Virus record (IMG/VR): IMGVR_UViG_3300047629_000005
Span: 1 to 22,154 of that record
Source of the DNA: a virus
DNA: 22,154 nucleotides
Reading direction: 5' to 3' (one strand)
Below the pieces are notes generated by a model that was given only the letters and a program-made list of their open reading frames with translations, searched no databases and was not told where the DNA came from. Positions 1 to 6,518 of the stretch are shown piece after piece. How positions within the stretch are numbered: the stretch's first letter is position 1; each line of letters opens with the position of its first letter. The translations under genes were made by a program, and so were the position numbers.

Positions 1-132
1 ACCGATAGAAGTAAAGAAGATATTGTTCTTGATGTATATAACAAATTATCTTCTTTACCTATCTTAGCTGTTCAATGGCCAGCGGATCATTCTGTTAAAT
101 TAGAGATTACAAAAAATGCCGTACAAGCTTGA
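1..132 (+). CDS. C-terminal end of an unidentified protein (5' end outside window)
   Basis: Frame 1 is open from the first base and ends at a TGA at 130-132, giving the last 43 residues of a protein that starts upstream of the window. The visible tail has no motif I recognise; it contains a mixed charged and hydrophobic stretch (LPILAVQWPAD). The following gene starts at 116, inside this frame, which is the same tight overlapping layout seen in the rest of the rightward block and supports this being a real gene end. The function cannot be judged from this fragment. Confidence 0.5.
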   Translation, partial: TDRSKEDIVLDVYNKLSSLPILAVQWPADHSVKLEITKNAVQA

Positions 133-433
133 AGTATCTGTAGCTTGCTATAATGAAATAGCTCAAAAGCTAGAAGCTCAAGGCTACAAGTTTGGAGAAA
201 ATTTAAAAGAATTAACTTTAGAAAAAGGAACGTCTTTAAAGCATCCTATTGATTATCGTGCTGCTACAATGCGAAAAGATGCAGCTATGATATATGCAAC
301 GGCTCGAAAAGATAGCAACGATAGTTATAAATTGGAGGCAATAGAACAGCTATATCAATATATTTTAACAGGAGAATTACCTAAGCCTGATACTCCAGAT
401 ATTCAACAGACAACAGTAAGCGAATGGAATTAA
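116..433 (+). CDS. Conserved-looking small phage protein, unknown function
   Basis: This is a 105-residue soluble protein that I do not recognise. It has no signal peptide or membrane segment. It is rich in alanine, lysine and glutamate and looks mostly helical, with a proline-rich tail (ELPKPDTPD). It starts at an ATG overlapping the end of the previous frame by 17 bases. Its stop TAA (431-433) shares its last base with an ATG at 433, so it is probably translationally coupled to the single-stranded-DNA-binding protein that follows. The position at the head of a replication cassette suggests a DNA-metabolism accessory role, but that is only context. Confidence 0.65.
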   Translation: MPYKLEVSVACYNEIAQKLEAQGYKFGENLKELTLEKGTSLKHPIDYRAATMRKDAAMIYATARKDSNDSYKLEAIEQLYQYILTGELPKPDTPDIQQTTVSEWN

Positions 434-1230
434 TGGCTTTTAAACGCTACTGGTATCATCCCGAAAGTGATGCTTTATGGTCATCGAATAAAGACGAACT
501 ACTTAATAGTGATGGACTAGTAGAAGAAATAACTTATACCGAATATGAAGAACTAAAACGAAAGAAGGAAATAAATATGGACCTTAATAGCCTTGGCGCA
601 TTCGACGCTAATCAACATACCCCCAATCAATTGGGGCCTAAAGTACCTGTAGGTAAATGGCCATTTGGAATTTCCAATACTGCTATCGAGCCTACTAAAA
701 ATCAAGATGGAGGAATGTTTGTAGTAACGTTTAGTACTCCACATGGTGAAATTAAGTTCCGCTATAATCTTTGGAACCAATCGCCAAAGGCTGTAGAGGT
801 TGCACATGGTCAACTTTCAGCCTTGTGTCATGCTACAGGAGTATTTAAGATTAATTGGGCTACGCAAGGTGCCGAGCTTCGCGGTGCTCAAGGTATGATT
901 GATGTTGGTTTGCAAGACCCTGATAAGCCGGATGGATATACAGAAGTTAAGAAGGTGTATGACCGCAACGGTAATGAACCGGGTAAGGCACCAGCACAAG
1001 CACCGCAAGTAGCTCAACCCCATACAATGCAGCCTCCTAATCCTCAACAAAGTGCAGGAGGATGGGGAGCATCTGGAAATGCAGCGCAACAGGCAACAGG
1101 ATGGGGTAATGCTAATCCTAATGCTGGACAAGCTCAGCCTAATCCACCTCCGCAGCAGCCACAAGCTCCACAAGGCTGGACACAAGGTCCAACAATGGAT
1201 CAAAATGCAAAGCCACCGTGGGCTAAGTAA
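433..1230 (+). CDS. DUF669-like single-stranded-DNA-binding protein with N-terminal extension
   Basis: This probably coats single-stranded DNA during phage replication or recombination. The core (about residues 49-190 from the ATG at 433) carries a stretch I recognise from DUF669 phage proteins: a hydrophobic strand, then YNLWNQSPKAVEVAHGQLS, an alpha-helical LCHATGVF segment and a charged loop. The tail (about 195-265) is low-complexity Pro/Gln/Gly/Asn and ends PPWAK, like the flexible tails of single-stranded-DNA-binding proteins. I chose the ATG at 433 because the upstream stop gives a TAATG junction; an in-frame ATG at 424 is also possible. The first 48 residues (FKRYWYHPESDALWSS) resemble a separate small phage protein, and a second start with a good ribosome site lies at 577. 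The neighbouring nuclease and helicase genes fit a replication/recombination role. Confidence 0.7.
   Translation: MAFKRYWYHPESDALWSSNKDELLNSDGLVEEITYTEYEELKRKKEINMDLNSLGAFDANQHTPNQLGPKVPVGKWPFGISNTAIEPTKNQDGGMFVVTFSTPHGEIKFRYNLWNQSPKAVEVAHGQLSALCHATGVFKINWATQGAELRGAQGMIDVGLQDPDKPDGYTEVKKVYDRNGNEPGKAPAQAPQVAQPHTMQPPNPQQSAGGWGASGNAAQQATGWGNANPNAGQAQPNPPPQQPQAPQGWTQGPTMDQNAKPPWAK
565..579 (+). promoter_or_regulatory. Internal ribosome binding site and alternative start of the DUF669-like gene
   Basis: AAGGAA at 565-570 lies six bases before an in-frame ATG at 577. The DUF669-like homology begins just after this ATG (MDLNSLGAF), so a shorter 217-residue product starting here is likely, either as the main product or beside the longer one. 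The upstream starts at 424 and 433 have no comparable Shine-Dalgarno sequence. Confidence 0.5.
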
Positions 1231-1271
1231 TCTAGCTCTATAATAACAAAATCCTCTTAGCTAAACTCAAT

Positions 1272-1305
1272 AGCCGTTAGTTTGAAATATAGCTAACGGC
1301 TTTTT
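1272..1305 (+). terminator. Rho-independent terminator after the DUF669-like gene
   Basis: A perfect 9-bp stem, AGCCGTTAG (1272-1280) with CTAACGGCT (1293-1301), closes a 12-base loop and runs into TTTTT (1301-1305). It lies about 40 bases after the stop of the DNA-binding gene and before the next small gene, so it ends or attenuates the first rightward transcript. Confidence 0.85.
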
Positions 1306-1319
1306 AAATGAGATGAAAA

Positions 1320-1496
1320 ATGTGTGAAAAAGAACCATTCTGGTGGAACGATTTTGAATTTTCATTTGGACCTTTTAAATATGAAATGAGAAATGGATTT
1401 TTATCAATTAATAATATGGAATATAGAGAAAGTGAAAATTTCGAAATTTATTATCTAGCAAGAGAATATTATAGACTTGCAATAAGACCTACTTAA
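1320..1496 (+). CDS. Small acidic aromatic-rich protein, unknown
   Basis: A 58-residue frame that is rich in aromatic residues (WWNDFEFSFGPF near the start, then several Tyr) and in Glu. I do not recognise it. It has no signal peptide or membrane helix. It starts with an ATG directly downstream of the terminator; the Shine-Dalgarno is weak (GAGATG). Its TAA at 1494-1496 ends one base before the ATG of the nuclease gene, a spacing typical of co-translated phage genes. No frame on the other strand competes here, and the segment would otherwise be an unusual gap in a packed block. Confidence 0.5.
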   Translation: MCEKEPFWWNDFEFSFGPFKYEMRNGFLSINNMEYRESENFEIYYLAREYYRLAIRPT

Positions 1497-1497
1497 T

Positions 1498-2379
1498 ATG
1501 CCCACATTCCAGTATGAAGATATCATCTCTAAAACCCTTTCTCCCGAAACGAGAAAGGCTATCGCCAAACAAATTAAAGCCGACATAGATGCATATTCGA
1601 TCAAGACCCTAACTGATGATCATAGAAAGCATCTAGGAGCTTCCCTAATCGGTGCTGAATGTGCCAGACAAGTATGGTACATATTTCGTTGGGTTAAATT
1701 TGCTTCATTCGATGGAAGAATGCTAAGACTATTCGAAAGAGGGAAGAAAGAAGAAGCTAATTTTGTTGAGTTGCTTCGCGGTATCGGTTGTCAAGTGTGG
1801 GAAGTTGATCCAAAAACAGGTAAGCAGTTTCGTATTTATGGTGTCAAAGGTCATTATGGAGGTGGACTTGATAGCGGAGGAATTCTCCCCTATCTTCCAG
1901 ATTTACCTGTATTAATGGAATTCAAAACTCATAATGCAAAGTCTTTTGTCAATCTTACTAATAAAGGTGTTATTCTCGCCAAGCCTCAACATTATTCGCA
2001 AATGTGTAATTACGGAAAATTTTACGAATTTAAATATGCTTTATATTGCGCGATTAATAAGAACGACGATGATCTTTGGATAGAGCTTGTAGAATTGAAT
2101 TGGAATTTAGCACATGATATGGAGAATAAAGCACAAGACATAATTGAAGCTAAATTTCCTCCACCTCGCATATCTGATAATCCTGCTTACTATCAATGTA
2201 AGTTTTGTAATTTTAGCGACATATGTCACGATAATAAACCTGTAGAAATAAATTGTCGTAGCTGTAAATGTGCTATACCTGTTGAAGACGCAAATTGGTT
2301 TTGTAATAGATATAGTAATATAATACCTGAAGATTTTATTAAAAAAGGATGTGAATATCATGTCTCAATCAATACCTAA
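1498..2379 (+). CDS. Cas4-like PD-(D/E)XK exonuclease with Fe-S cysteines and C-terminal zinc module
   Basis: Predicted DNA exonuclease acting in replication or recombination. The catalytic signature is D125 (GGGLDSGG), then E141-x-K143 (LMEFKTH), then Gln residues in the following helix (PQHYSQM, 164-168). C55 (GAECARQVWY) together with C234-x2-C237-x5-C243 matches the four-cysteine arrangement of Cas4/AddB-type nucleases that bind a 4Fe-4S cluster. After that comes an extra module, C253-x2-C256, C269, x15, C285-x2-H288, which looks zinc-binding. The length of 293 residues is usual for phage members. The gene sits directly upstream of the helicase cluster. The next gene starts 20 bases before this one stops. 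No CRISPR array or cas1/cas2 is nearby, so this is a phage replication enzyme rather than a CRISPR adaptation protein. Confidence 0.8.
   Translation: MPTFQYEDIISKTLSPETRKAIAKQIKADIDAYSIKTLTDDHRKHLGASLIGAECARQVWYIFRWVKFASFDGRMLRLFERGKKEEANFVELLRGIGCQVWEVDPKTGKQFRIYGVKGHYGGGLDSGGILPYLPDLPVLMEFKTHNAKSFVNLTNKGVILAKPQHYSQMCNYGKFYEFKYALYCAINKNDDDLWIELVELNWNLAHDMENKAQDIIEAKFPPPRISDNPAYYQCKFCNFSDICHDNKPVEINCRSCKCAIPVEDANWFCNRYSNIIPEDFIKKGCEYHVSINT
2360..2375 (+). repeat. 16-base direct repeat at translation start, copy 1
   Basis: ATGTCTCAATCAATAC occurs here and exactly again at 2572-2587. Each copy begins at the ATG of a small gene, and each is preceded by AAAGGA within 9-10 bases, so the duplicated unit is the start of translation (MSQSI) rather than a whole gene. 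Confidence 0.8.
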
Positions 2380-2566
2380 AAATCCAATTTTAAATGTTAT
2401 GGATACATTTGCTAGAGCTTATTCAATTAATAAGGATTTGAATATTTCTGATGAAACGCCACTTAGAGATATATTACCTGGAGTTTGGCCTACATTCGGA
2501 GAATTAAGAGAACTTTATATTGTAGCTAGCTTAATGGGTTGGACAACAAACTACACAAAGGAATAA
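2360..2566 (+). CDS. Small protein A of a twin-start pair, unknown
   Basis: A 68-residue soluble protein starting MSQSIPKNP, not recognised. I chose the ATG at 2360 rather than the in-frame GTG at 2351 because AAGGAT (2345-2350) sits nine bases before the ATG but is directly against the GTG. It overlaps the end of the nuclease gene by 20 bases. The first 16 bases of the coding sequence are identical to those of the next gene. The rest of the protein (FARAYSINKDL, PTFGELRELYIVASLMGW) looks helical and differs from its neighbour. Confidence 0.6.
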   Translation: MSQSIPKNPILNVMDTFARAYSINKDLNISDETPLRDILPGVWPTFGELRELYIVASLMGWTTNYTKE

Positions 2567-2571
2567 AAATA

Positions 2572-2587
2572 ATGTCTCAATCAATAC
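2572..2587 (+). repeat. 16-base direct repeat at translation start, copy 2
   Basis: Exact second copy of ATGTCTCAATCAATAC (first copy 2360-2375), again placed at an ATG with AAAGGA upstream. Sequence similarity fades within a few codons after the repeat. Confidence 0.8.
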
Positions 2588-2799
2588 TTGAAAAAGTTAA
2601 ACAAAATATAGCTGAAAAATTCGAGCCTGCTATAGATTTCAAGGCTCCATATGCTAAAATAATACTAGATATGGCTGCCAAAGCTACATTGCAAATGCTA
2701 CTTGATTATTACGATCATAAAGACGCAGAATGTGAAGCTTGTAATGCTTCTACACCAAATTTACAAATGATGATAGAAGACGCTTTAAAAAATTCATGA
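2572..2799 (+). CDS. Small protein B of a twin-start pair, unknown
   Basis: A 75-residue soluble, probably helical protein beginning MSQSILEKVKQNIAEKF and containing a Cys pair (CEAC, about residues 49-52); function unknown. The start at 2572 is preferred over an in-frame upstream ATG at 2539 because AAAGGA (2557-2562) lies nine bases before it, after the stop of the preceding gene at 2566. Its stop TGA overlaps the helicase ATG (ATGA at 2796-2799), so translation is coupled to the helicase; a helicase-associated role is possible but only inferred from position. Confidence 0.65.
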   Translation: MSQSILEKVKQNIAEKFEPAIDFKAPYAKIILDMAAKATLQMLLDYYDHKDAECEACNASTPNLQMMIEDALKNS

Positions 2800-4376
2800 T
2801 CCAACTCCGACCATATCAAGAGGATGGTATAGAAGCCATCTGGAATTACTTTTGTAAAGACAAAGGTAATCCCTTGATTGCGTGGCCAACTGGAGTAGGT
2901 AAATCAATTATCCCTGCCATCTTCATTCAAAGAGTAATGCATCATTGGGCAAGTCAAAAATTCTTACTTCTAACTCACGTATCGGAACTAATCAAACAAA
3001 ATGCTGAAGTTCTTCAATACGTATGGCCAAATGCTCCATTAGGTATCTTCAGTGCAGGTTTAAAGAAAAAGCAGCCATTCTTTCCGATAGTATATGCAGG
3101 TATTCAATCGGCTATTAAAGACCCTGCCCGATTTGGTCATAGAGATATTATCTTCATTGATGAAGCTCATTTGATTAGCGAAGATGAAAGCTCGCAATAT
3201 CTTACTTTTCTCGCTACAATGAAACTAATAAATCCAAATATTAAAATTATTGGTATGACCGCTACCCCTTTCCGTATGGGAATGGGAATGCTTACAGACG
3301 GTGGATTATTTACAGATATAATTCACGATCTGACTGGAGTTGATGAATTCAATAGACTTATAGCCGAAGGCTATCTTTCTCCCCTCATTCCTAAGCGAAC
3401 TAAAGTAGAACTTGATATTACTAATGTGGGTATGTCGCGAGGTGAATTTATTGGTAGTCAATTACAAAGTGCAGTAGATAAAGCTGAAATAACTTATGCA
3501 GGTTTGCGCGAAGCTGTTGAGCTTGGACGTGATAGAAAGTCGTGGTTAATATTTTCATCAGGTGTTGAACATGCTGACCATATTGCTGCTATGCTTACAA
3601 GTTTCGGTATTGATTGCGTGGCTGTTCATTCTAAAAAATCTGCTGATCATAATGAACAGACAATCAAACATTTTAAGTCAAACTCACTTCGGGCAATCGT
3701 TAATTACAGCAAGCTTACGACGGGTTTTAACCACCCTAATATTGACCTTATTTGTGATTTTCGGCCAACTATGGCTATTCCTCTACACATTCAAAAACTC
3801 GGAAGGGGAACTAGACCATCTGATGGGAAAAGTAATTGCTTGGTTCTGGATTTTGCTAGGAACATTCCTAGGCTAGGACCTATCAACGATCCTGTTATCC
3901 CTCGTAAGCGAGGTGAAAGCGGTGGAGATGTTCCAATTAAAATTTGCGAAGCTTGCGGAACCTATAACCACGCTAGAGTAAGATACTGTACTAATTGCGG
4001 CAATGAATTTGAATTTAAAATTAAGATAGTCGCTAAAGCCGGCACAACAGAAATCATTAGATCGGATATTCCGGTAGTGGAGTATTTTGATGTTGATTAT
4101 GCGATTTATGCAAAAAAGCAAAAAGACCCCGCGAAGTCTGCCTATATTCAAGCTAGTTATTTTTGCGGCCTTCGCAAATTTAATGAGTTTGTGTTTCCAG
4201 AAGCCGCAAAATATGGTAAGCATTTATTTCATCAATGGTGGATGCAGCGTCATTCTTCAAATCCTCCTGTCTCTACTGATGAAGCTTTAAAGTATGTTTC
4301 CGAATTAAGATGTCCTAAGCGAATTCGCGTTTGGGTGAATAAAAAATACCCGGAGGTATTAAGTGCAGAATACTAA
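2796..4376 (+). CDS. SF2 DEAD/DEAH-box helicase with zinc ribbon
   Basis: ATP-dependent nucleic-acid helicase of superfamily 2, likely to unwind DNA in phage replication or recombination. Motifs in order: Q-like RPYQ (5-8), Walker A PTGVGKS (31-37), Ia LTHVSEL (59-65), Walker B DEAH (122-125), motif III TATP (155-158), motif V LTTGFN (307-312), motif VI QKLGRGTRP (333-341). A four-cysteine zinc ribbon follows (C384, C387, C398, C401), then about 120 residues without a recognised domain that include a WW-containing segment (FHQWWMQRH). The 526-residue length fits phage helicases of this type. It is coupled to the preceding gene by ATGA and overlaps the next gene by 14 bases. All key residues are present, so the enzyme should be active. 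It is not a DnaB-type replicative helicase. Confidence 0.9.
   Translation: MIQLRPYQEDGIEAIWNYFCKDKGNPLIAWPTGVGKSIIPAIFIQRVMHHWASQKFLLLTHVSELIKQNAEVLQYVWPNAPLGIFSAGLKKKQPFFPIVYAGIQSAIKDPARFGHRDIIFIDEAHLISEDESSQYLTFLATMKLINPNIKIIGMTATPFRMGMGMLTDGGLFTDIIHDLTGVDEFNRLIAEGYLSPLIPKRTKVELDITNVGMSRGEFIGSQLQSAVDKAEITYAGLREAVELGRDRKSWLIFSSGVEHADHIAAMLTSFGIDCVAVHSKKSADHNEQTIKHFKSNSLRAIVNYSKLTTGFNHPNIDLICDFRPTMAIPLHIQKLGRGTRPSDGKSNCLVLDFARNIPRLGPINDPVIPRKRGESGGDVPIKICEACGTYNHARVRYCTNCGNEFEFKIKIVAKAGTTEIIRSDIPVVEYFDVDYAIYAKKQKDPAKSAYIQASYFCGLRKFNEFVFPEAAKYGKHLFHQWWMQRHSSNPPVSTDEALKYVSELRCPKRIRVWVNKKYPEVLSAEY
4352..4365 (+). promoter_or_regulatory. Strong ribosome binding site that fixes a GTG start
   Basis: GGAGGT at 4352-4357 lies five bases before the GTG at 4363, inside the end of the helicase gene. 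It is among the strongest Shine-Dalgarno sequences in the window and supports the GTG as the true start of the zinc-knuckle protein. Confidence 0.65.
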
Positions 4377-4587
4377 TGCAGAACAAATTCTAACTAATCC
4401 ATGTAGAGAGAGCGCTTTAAAGCAGCTAGCTGATTTAATGGTAAAGCATTGGCTCGAAATAGGACTATTCCAAACTTGTTTAAATTGTTCTGATTGGAGC
4501 ATTGATAGATGTACAAAATTTAATCAACGTCCACCTGATAGAGTTATAGTTTGTGGTTGTGAATATCATTCTGATATTCCATTTTAA
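4363..4587 (+). CDS. Small zinc-knuckle protein related to the nuclease C-terminal module
   Basis: A 74-residue protein: a short helical N-terminal half, then C39-x2-C42, C50, x15, C66-x2-H69, ending in SDIPF. The cysteine/histidine pattern should hold a zinc ion. The same C-x15-C-x2-H spacing and the same GCEYH end occur in the C-terminal module of the Cas4-like nuclease in this window, so the two proteins share a module, probably for DNA or protein binding. Small proteins of this type occur in other phage replication blocks. It starts at GTG behind GGAGGT and overlaps the helicase gene by 14 bases. The exact role is unknown. Confidence 0.7.
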   Translation: MQNTNAEQILTNPCRESALKQLADLMVKHWLEIGLFQTCLNCSDWSIDRCTKFNQRPPDRVIVCGCEYHSDIPF

Positions 4588-4600
4588 GAAAATAAAAAAA

Positions 4601-4876
4601 ATGATTATTATCAAAGTTGAATTGCATTCTGCCGTCACTGGTAAAGTACAAGAACTTGCACGAATGCATATTATAAATCAAGGTTCTACTACAATTAAAA
4701 ATCCAAATTTTGGAGATTATCAAGTACAAACTTTTAGAGGTAGAAGTAAAGAAATCCTCGATAAGCTTACTATTTCAAAAGCAACAATTATTCATAATTG
4801 GCGAAGAAATGATTATCACGTTTGGAATTTAATTTGTAAAGCTCTTACTAAAATGGGCTATACACAAGGTCATTAA
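4601..4876 (+). CDS. Small protein of unknown function in the replication block
   Basis: A 91-residue basic soluble protein starting MIIIKVELHSAVTGKV. The N-terminal half looks like beta strands (VELHSAVTGKVQEL, DYQVQTFRGR), and a helical C-terminal half ends ICKALTKMGYTQGH. I do not recognise the family. I prefer the ATG at 4601 to an in-frame GTG at 4553, which would lie deep inside the preceding gene; the chosen ATG has only a weak A-rich leader. The next small gene starts one base after the stop, so it is part of the same transcript. Confidence 0.6.
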   Translation: MIIIKVELHSAVTGKVQELARMHIINQGSTTIKNPNFGDYQVQTFRGRSKEILDKLTISKATIIHNWRRNDYHVWNLICKALTKMGYTQGH

Positions 4877-4877
4877 A

Positions 4878-5036
4878 ATGCCAGCCGGTATCTTTCTTCG
4901 AAAAGATAAAAACGAGAAACGAAATCGAAATATAATAGATTTATATCTGACAGGAAGTACCTATGATGAAATTGCTTATAGTTTAAATATAACTAGAAAT
5001 GTTGTAGCTGGATTAATTCATAGATACAAAGAATAG
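4878..5036 (+). CDS. GcrA-like miniature helix-turn-helix protein
   Basis: A 52-residue protein. Residues 18-50 form a helix-turn-helix with the hallmark of the GcrA N-terminal domain: a helix (IIDLYLTG), then YDEIAYSLN, then ITRNVVAGLIHRYK, matching the GcrA pattern of IA..LG..TRNAVIGK.HR as I remember it. GcrA is a cell-cycle transcription factor of alphaproteobacteria that binds methylated DNA and contacts sigma-70. This product has only the DNA-binding part; the sigma-interacting C-terminal domain is absent. It could therefore compete for GcrA sites or regulate phage genes. It begins with ATG one base after the preceding stop and ends 32 bases before the sliding-clamp gene. A generic sigma-region-4-like or resolvase-like helix-turn-helix is the alternative reading. 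Confidence 0.6.
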   Translation: MPAGIFLRKDKNEKRNRNIIDLYLTGSTYDEIAYSLNITRNVVAGLIHRYKE

Positions 5037-5068
5037 AAATTTAAGAGTAGCATCTATATATCATAATT

Positions 5069-6064
5069 ATGTCTAGACCTAAAAAACGAACTACCGAAGC
5101 TCCTGTGGCATCTAATACATTTTTAGATGCGTTACGCTTTTGCGGTATGATTACTAAGAACGAAGGTCCAATCAACGAAACTCATATTCATCTAGGAGCA
5201 CATTGGGCAACTGCGTTTAACGGTACAATAGCTGCTGGCCATCCTATCGGAGAAGATATCTTCGCTTGCCCACAAGCTAAAACTATCATTGAAGCCATTA
5301 GTAAATGCAACGAACAGATTTCATTTACTCAATTAGATAGTAATCGGCTATCAATCAAATCGGGTAAATTTAAAGCTATAGTTCCTTGCATTGATCCGAT
5401 GCTATTAAATGTCGCAATACCTGATCAACCAATAGCCTTAATAGATGATAGATTTAAAGAAGGTTTATCAATTGTAGGCATTTTAGCAAATGAACACTCG
5501 CAATATGTACATTTAGCTTCTATATTGATGAACGGTCAATCTCTATACTCGACTACTGGTAAAGTTATTTTTGAATATTGGCACGGAGTAGATTTACCTT
5601 ATGGGATATCTTTACCAAAAGCTCTTGTAGACCCGTTAACTAAAGTAAACAAAAAGCTAGCTCGATTTGGATTTAGCCGTACAAGCGTCACATTCTATTT
5701 TGAGGATCGAAGCTGGATACGAAGTCAATTGTATCTAGAGCAATGGCCAGATATAGCCTCTATATTAAATAAACCGTCGAATGCATGGCCGGTGTCGGCT
5801 GACTTCTGGAATGGGCTAGAGGCGGTAGCGCCGTTCACTGATAGCTTTATTTACTTCGACGCTGGCTTAATGCGTAGTCACGACAACGCCGCTCAAGGGG
5901 CCTCCTATGAGGTTCCAGGCTTGCCTAAAGGTCTTGCTTTTCCTGCCAAGCAGCTAGCTATGATCCGACCTTATGCAAAGTCGATAGATTTTTTAGCGAA
6001 GGATTGTTTAATGTTCTTTGGCGATCGAATTAGAGGTGTCATAGCAGGGATAAATAGAACATGA
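5069..6064 (+). CDS. Probable DNA sliding clamp (beta-clamp-like processivity factor)
   Basis: A 331-residue protein that I read as a diverged DnaN/beta-clamp fold. Support: three similar-sized parts of about 110 residues, and the typical run of a helix (TFLDALRFCGMI), strands ending in WATAFNG, and LSIKSGKFKAIVPC, which is like the clamp motif (LSV.SG.F.A.VP). A second repeat has VHLASILMNGQSLYSTTGK, like the clamp T-D/N-G turn. It would encircle DNA and tether the family B polymerase encoded 450 bases downstream. No ring-opening partner (clamp loader) is seen in this window. The start has no clear Shine-Dalgarno. A structural check is needed because sequence identity to bacterial clamps is low. 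Confidence 0.6.
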   Translation: MSRPKKRTTEAPVASNTFLDALRFCGMITKNEGPINETHIHLGAHWATAFNGTIAAGHPIGEDIFACPQAKTIIEAISKCNEQISFTQLDSNRLSIKSGKFKAIVPCIDPMLLNVAIPDQPIALIDDRFKEGLSIVGILANEHSQYVHLASILMNGQSLYSTTGKVIFEYWHGVDLPYGISLPKALVDPLTKVNKKLARFGFSRTSVTFYFEDRSWIRSQLYLEQWPDIASILNKPSNAWPVSADFWNGLEAVAPFTDSFIYFDAGLMRSHDNAAQGASYEVPGLPKGLAFPAKQLAMIRPYAKSIDFLAKDCLMFFGDRIRGVIAGINRT

Positions 6065-6240
6065 GCCATAATAATTATAAATATCATTTAGAAATGATAA
6101 TAGAAGAATTAAGAAATAAAGTATTTGTTAATTCTACTAGAATATGTTTATATTTAGATAGAACCGAGCATCAATTTTTACAAGAGATTTTGAAAAGTGA
6201 GCTTGCTTCTGTTAATCGAACTTTGGATAATAAACAATGA
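6061..6240 (+). CDS. Small helical protein, unknown
   Basis: A 59-residue, probably all-helical charged protein (YHLEMIIEELRNK, then RTEHQFLQEILKSELASV). The start overlaps the clamp gene stop by four bases (ATGA at 6061-6064), and its own stop overlaps the next ATG in the same way (6237-6240). These two stop-start couplings are the main evidence that it is translated. The function is not recognised. Its place between clamp and polymerase genes suggests a replication accessory. Confidence 0.55.
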   Translation: MSHNNYKYHLEMIIEELRNKVFVNSTRICLYLDRTEHQFLQEILKSELASVNRTLDNKQ

Positions 6241-6518
6241 GACTTAAATGTATAGGTGGAAAATCAGACGGTAAATTTATAGATGTTAATGATAATGAAA
6301 GAGTAGGAAGTGTAATTAAAGTACCTAATGTAGAAAATAATTATATTTACGGTAGAAGCAATATAAATGATACAATCAAAATTACAGACGAGTTTTATAT
6401 AATAGAAACATTAAAATATAATACACAATCTAGAATATTGTCTTGGTTTTTTCTTAAACCTGTAAATACCAATTCAGAAATTGCTATAATAGAAGCTATC
6501 GACAAAGTTTTTAAATGA
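6237..6518 (+). CDS. Small beta-rich protein, unknown
   Basis: A 93-residue protein beginning MRLKCIGGKSDGKFIDV, a start often seen in small phage proteins of unknown function. Predicted beta strands continue through VIKVPNVENNYIYG and the FYIIETLKY segment, and a short helix ends it. It has no membrane segment. It is coupled on both sides by ATGA overlaps, with the 59-residue gene before it and the DNA polymerase gene after it (6515-6518). I cannot assign a function. Confidence 0.65.
   Translation: MRLKCIGGKSDGKFIDVNDNERVGSVIKVPNVENNYIYGRSNINDTIKITDEFYIIETLKYNTQSRILSWFFLKPVNTNSEIAIIEAIDKVFK

Noticed and set aside
553-813. Minus-strand frame of 86 codons opposite the DUF669-like gene
   Set aside because: It lies wholly opposite a well-supported gene, has no ribosome site in context, and its product has no recognisable pattern.
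1239-1244. TATAAT just after the DUF669-like gene as a promoter -10
   Set aside because: No -35-like hexamer at the right distance and it lies upstream of the terminator, so a transcript starting there would be stopped at once.
2351-2359. GTG start for the first twin-start gene
   Set aside because: The Shine-Dalgarno sequence would touch the start codon, while the ATG at 2360 has proper spacing.
1498-2379. Cas4 as part of a CRISPR system
   Set aside because: No array of repeats and no cas1, cas2 or effector gene lies in the window; replication genes surround it instead.
3873-4223. Minus-strand 116-codon frame opposite the helicase C-terminus
   Set aside because: The zinc-ribbon cysteines and continuous helicase frame on the plus strand explain this DNA; the opposite frame has no signal.
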